Assembly (NCBI GenBank): GCA_948665105.1
Contig: CAPNGW010000106.1
Coordinates: 380 to 7,640, forward strand
Reading direction: 5' to 3'
DNA: 7,261 nucleotides
Source of the DNA: an uncultured Lachnospiraceae bacterium
GTDB lineage: Bacteria; Bacillota; Clostridia; Lachnospirales; Lachnospiraceae
Part shown: positions 5,891 through 7,261 of the stretch, one piece after another
Layout: every line of letters begins with the position of its first letter
Numbering within the stretch: position 1 is the first letter of the stretch
Translations under genes and position numbers: made by a program
The notes under the pieces: model-generated
Databases searched by the model: none
The model's input: the letters and a program-made list of their open reading frames with translations, nothing else
What the model was told of the DNA's origin: nothing

Positions 5891-6562
5891 ATGACTTTTA
5901 ATGACATTTTCAAATCGGGCTTTCTGGAGAATATCACAAGTGTGAGTATTCTCGATATCGTAATTTCACTGACACTGGCCTTTGGCCTGGGCATGTTTAT
6001 TTTCTTTGTGTATAAAAAGACATATCAGGGCATCATGTATTCCTCCAGCTTCGGCACAACCTTGATTGCTCTTACGATGATTACCACTGTGGTTATCTTA
6101 GCAGTTACCTCCAATGTGGTTCTTTCCCTTGGTATGGTGGGTGCCCTCTCCATCGTCCGCTTCCGCACGGCCATCAAGGAGCCCCTTGATATCGCATTTT
6201 TATTTTGGTCCATTGCGGTGGGTATCGTGCTGGCAGCCGGTATGATTCCCCTTGCTGTTACTGGAAGTGTTGTCATCGGTGTGACCCTTCTTGTTTTCGT
6301 CAACAGGAAGTCCCACTTAAATCCCTATATCGTGGTACTTTCCTGTGCAGATGTTGAAGCGGAAAAGAACGCAGAAGCGTTTCTGAAAAATCAGGTTCAA
6401 AGGTGCGTGGTTAAGAGCAAAACTGCCCGGAAGGGTTTGATTGAGCTGAATCTTGAGATACGCATGAAGGATGACAACACCGATTTTGTCAACGTATTGT
6501 CCGGGATGAACGGAGTCAACAGTGCAGTGCTTGTGAGCTATAACGGCGAATATATGGGGTAA
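5891..6562 (+). CDS. DUF4956 family membrane protein
   Basis: 223 residues. Hydrophobic segments lie at about 20-41, 56-79, 100-115 and 117-137. Between the second and third is the strongly conserved GMVGALSIVRFRTAIKEPLD (81-100), the hallmark of DUF4956. The last 80 residues form a soluble domain (VVLSCADVEAEKNAEAFL and VLSGMNGVNSAVLVSYNGEY) whose pattern suggests a small alpha/beta ferredoxin-like fold; that fold is an inference. ATG 5891 has AAAAGGAG (5874-5881) 9 nt upstream and comes 30 nt after the VTC stop. Function is unknown; the fixed position between VTC and CotH genes suggests that it is the membrane part of one system, possibly a channel or anchor. Confidence 0.88.
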   Translation: MTFNDIFKSGFLENITSVSILDIVISLTLAFGLGMFIFFVYKKTYQGIMYSSSFGTTLIALTMITTVVILAVTSNVVLSLGMVGALSIVRFRTAIKEPLDIAFLFWSIAVGIVLAAGMIPLAVTGSVVIGVTLLVFVNRKSHLNPYIVVLSCADVEAEKNAEAFLKNQVQRCVVKSKTARKGLIELNLEIRMKDDNTDFVNVLSGMNGVNSAVLVSYNGEYMG

Positions 6563-6573
6563 GGAGGCACAGT

Positions 6574-7261
6574 ATGTCAACACACAGGCATTTTGATAAA
6601 ATCTGCTATGTAGTTTTAGCCGCCACATTGCTTTTGACGGCTCTCTTTGTGAACCTTGAGCGCTTTGGCGTTCAGGCGGCTTCCAGAGTGATGGGCTATG
6701 AAGGCAGGCTGTTTGATACCTCCCGGGTGCATACAATCAATATTATTATGGATGATTGGCAGGAGTTTATAGCAAGCTGCAAAAGTGAGGAGTATTCCTC
6801 CTGCACCCTTGTAATCGACAATGAAGCCTTCAAAAACGTTGGAATCCGGGGAAAGGGCAATACCTCTCTGACCCAGGTGGAGTCATATGGCAATGACCGA
6901 TACAGCTTTAAGATTGAGTTTGACCACTATGATGATACCAGGAATTATCACGGTCTGGATAAGCTATGCCTCAACAATATCATTCAGGACAATACCTATA
7001 TGAAGGACTATCTGTCCTATCAGATGATGCGGGAAATGGGGGTGGCCTCCCCACTTTGCAGCTATGTGTATATCATGGTAAATGGAGAGGATTGGGGACT
7101 TTATCTTGCGGTGGAGGGTGTGGAAGAAGCCTTTCTGCAACGAAATTACGGCAGAGATTACGGTGAACTCTACAAGCCTGACAGTATGGGCATGGGAGGT
7201 GGCCGGGGCAACGGCGAGGAATTCCGCATGGATGAATTTTTCGGCGGCACCGAAGCCGGAA
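6574..7261 (+). CDS. CotH family kinase-like protein (5' part)
   Basis: The frame is open from ATG 6574 to the window edge (229 residues; the 3' end is missing). AAGGAGG (6561-6567) overlaps the DUF4956 stop, so the genes are coupled. A hydrophobic stretch at about 10-27 after a basic N-terminus is a signal anchor or signal peptide, so the rest should be outside the membrane. CotH features follow: TINIIMDDWQEF (54-65), VGIRGKGNTSL (89-99), YSFKIEFD (110-117), GLDKLCLNNIIQDNTYMKDYL (127-147), then MGVASPLCSYVYIMVNGEDWGLYLAVEGVEEAFLQRNYG (155-193) and ELYKP (198-202). A Gly-rich insert (SMGMGGGRGNG, 204-214) comes next. CotH proteins are atypical protein kinases, known from spore coats of Bacillus; the downstream catalytic Asp motifs are not in the window, so activity cannot be judged. 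Here the role is probably not in the spore coat but with VTC and DUF4956. Confidence 0.9.
   Translation, partial: MSTHRHFDKICYVVLAATLLLTALFVNLERFGVQAASRVMGYEGRLFDTSRVHTINIIMDDWQEFIASCKSEEYSSCTLVIDNEAFKNVGIRGKGNTSLTQVESYGNDRYSFKIEFDHYDDTRNYHGLDKLCLNNIIQDNTYMKDYLSYQMMREMGVASPLCSYVYIMVNGEDWGLYLAVEGVEEAFLQRNYGRDYGELYKPDSMGMGGGRGNGEEFRMDEFFGGTEAG

Overview
The window looks like chromosomal DNA of an anaerobic butyrate-forming Clostridia member, most likely Lachnospiraceae. This rests on moderate GC, strong AAGGAG-type ribosome sites, a bcd-etfB-etfA cluster, and a VTC-domain/DUF4956/CotH gene row. No 16S or other taxonomic marker is present, so the assignment is an inference. All genes are on the + strand.

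Layout. (1) 1-2573 is the end of a butyrate-pathway operon: the 3' part of an acyl-CoA dehydrogenase (butyryl-CoA dehydrogenase type), a 200-nt gap with a 39-bp tandem repeat, then etfB and etfA, closed by a strong hairpin terminator. Bcd and the Etf heterodimer normally act together to reduce crotonyl-CoA with NADH, in clostridia coupled to ferredoxin reduction. (2) 2571-2700 is a non-coding stretch of nested palindromes that resembles a dispersed intergenic repeat. (3) 2705-4670 is a two-component operon: an OmpR-type response regulator and a membrane sensor kinase whose frames overlap by 8 nt. (4) 4671-5188 is a 518-nt gene-free region holding a hairpin terminator, a candidate promoter that overlaps it, and a 315-nt element with long inverted arms. 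(5) 5189-7261 is a three-gene row: a VTC-domain (polyphosphate polymerase type) protein, a DUF4956 membrane protein, and the first 229 residues of a CotH-type kinase-like protein that runs off the window.

How the parts may connect. The regulator promoter has two TTCAAT hexamers 11 bp apart just upstream of a TATAAT -10 box. The same pair, with the same 11-bp period, lies between the sensor kinase and the VTC gene, 10 nt before TACAAT. This resembles direct-repeat sites of PhoB/PhoP-type regulators. It suggests that the two-component system controls itself and the VTC-DUF4956-CotH operon. The second promoter would start RNA inside the loop of the terminator hairpin, so the new transcript would lack the 5' half of that terminator, and would then carry the 315-nt inverted repeat as its leader. 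The sequence parts are directly visible; the regulatory link is inferred.

The most interesting material is the candidate regulon, the terminator/promoter overlap, the 315-nt palindromic element, and the VTC-DUF4956-CotH module, whose joint function is, to my knowledge, not established.
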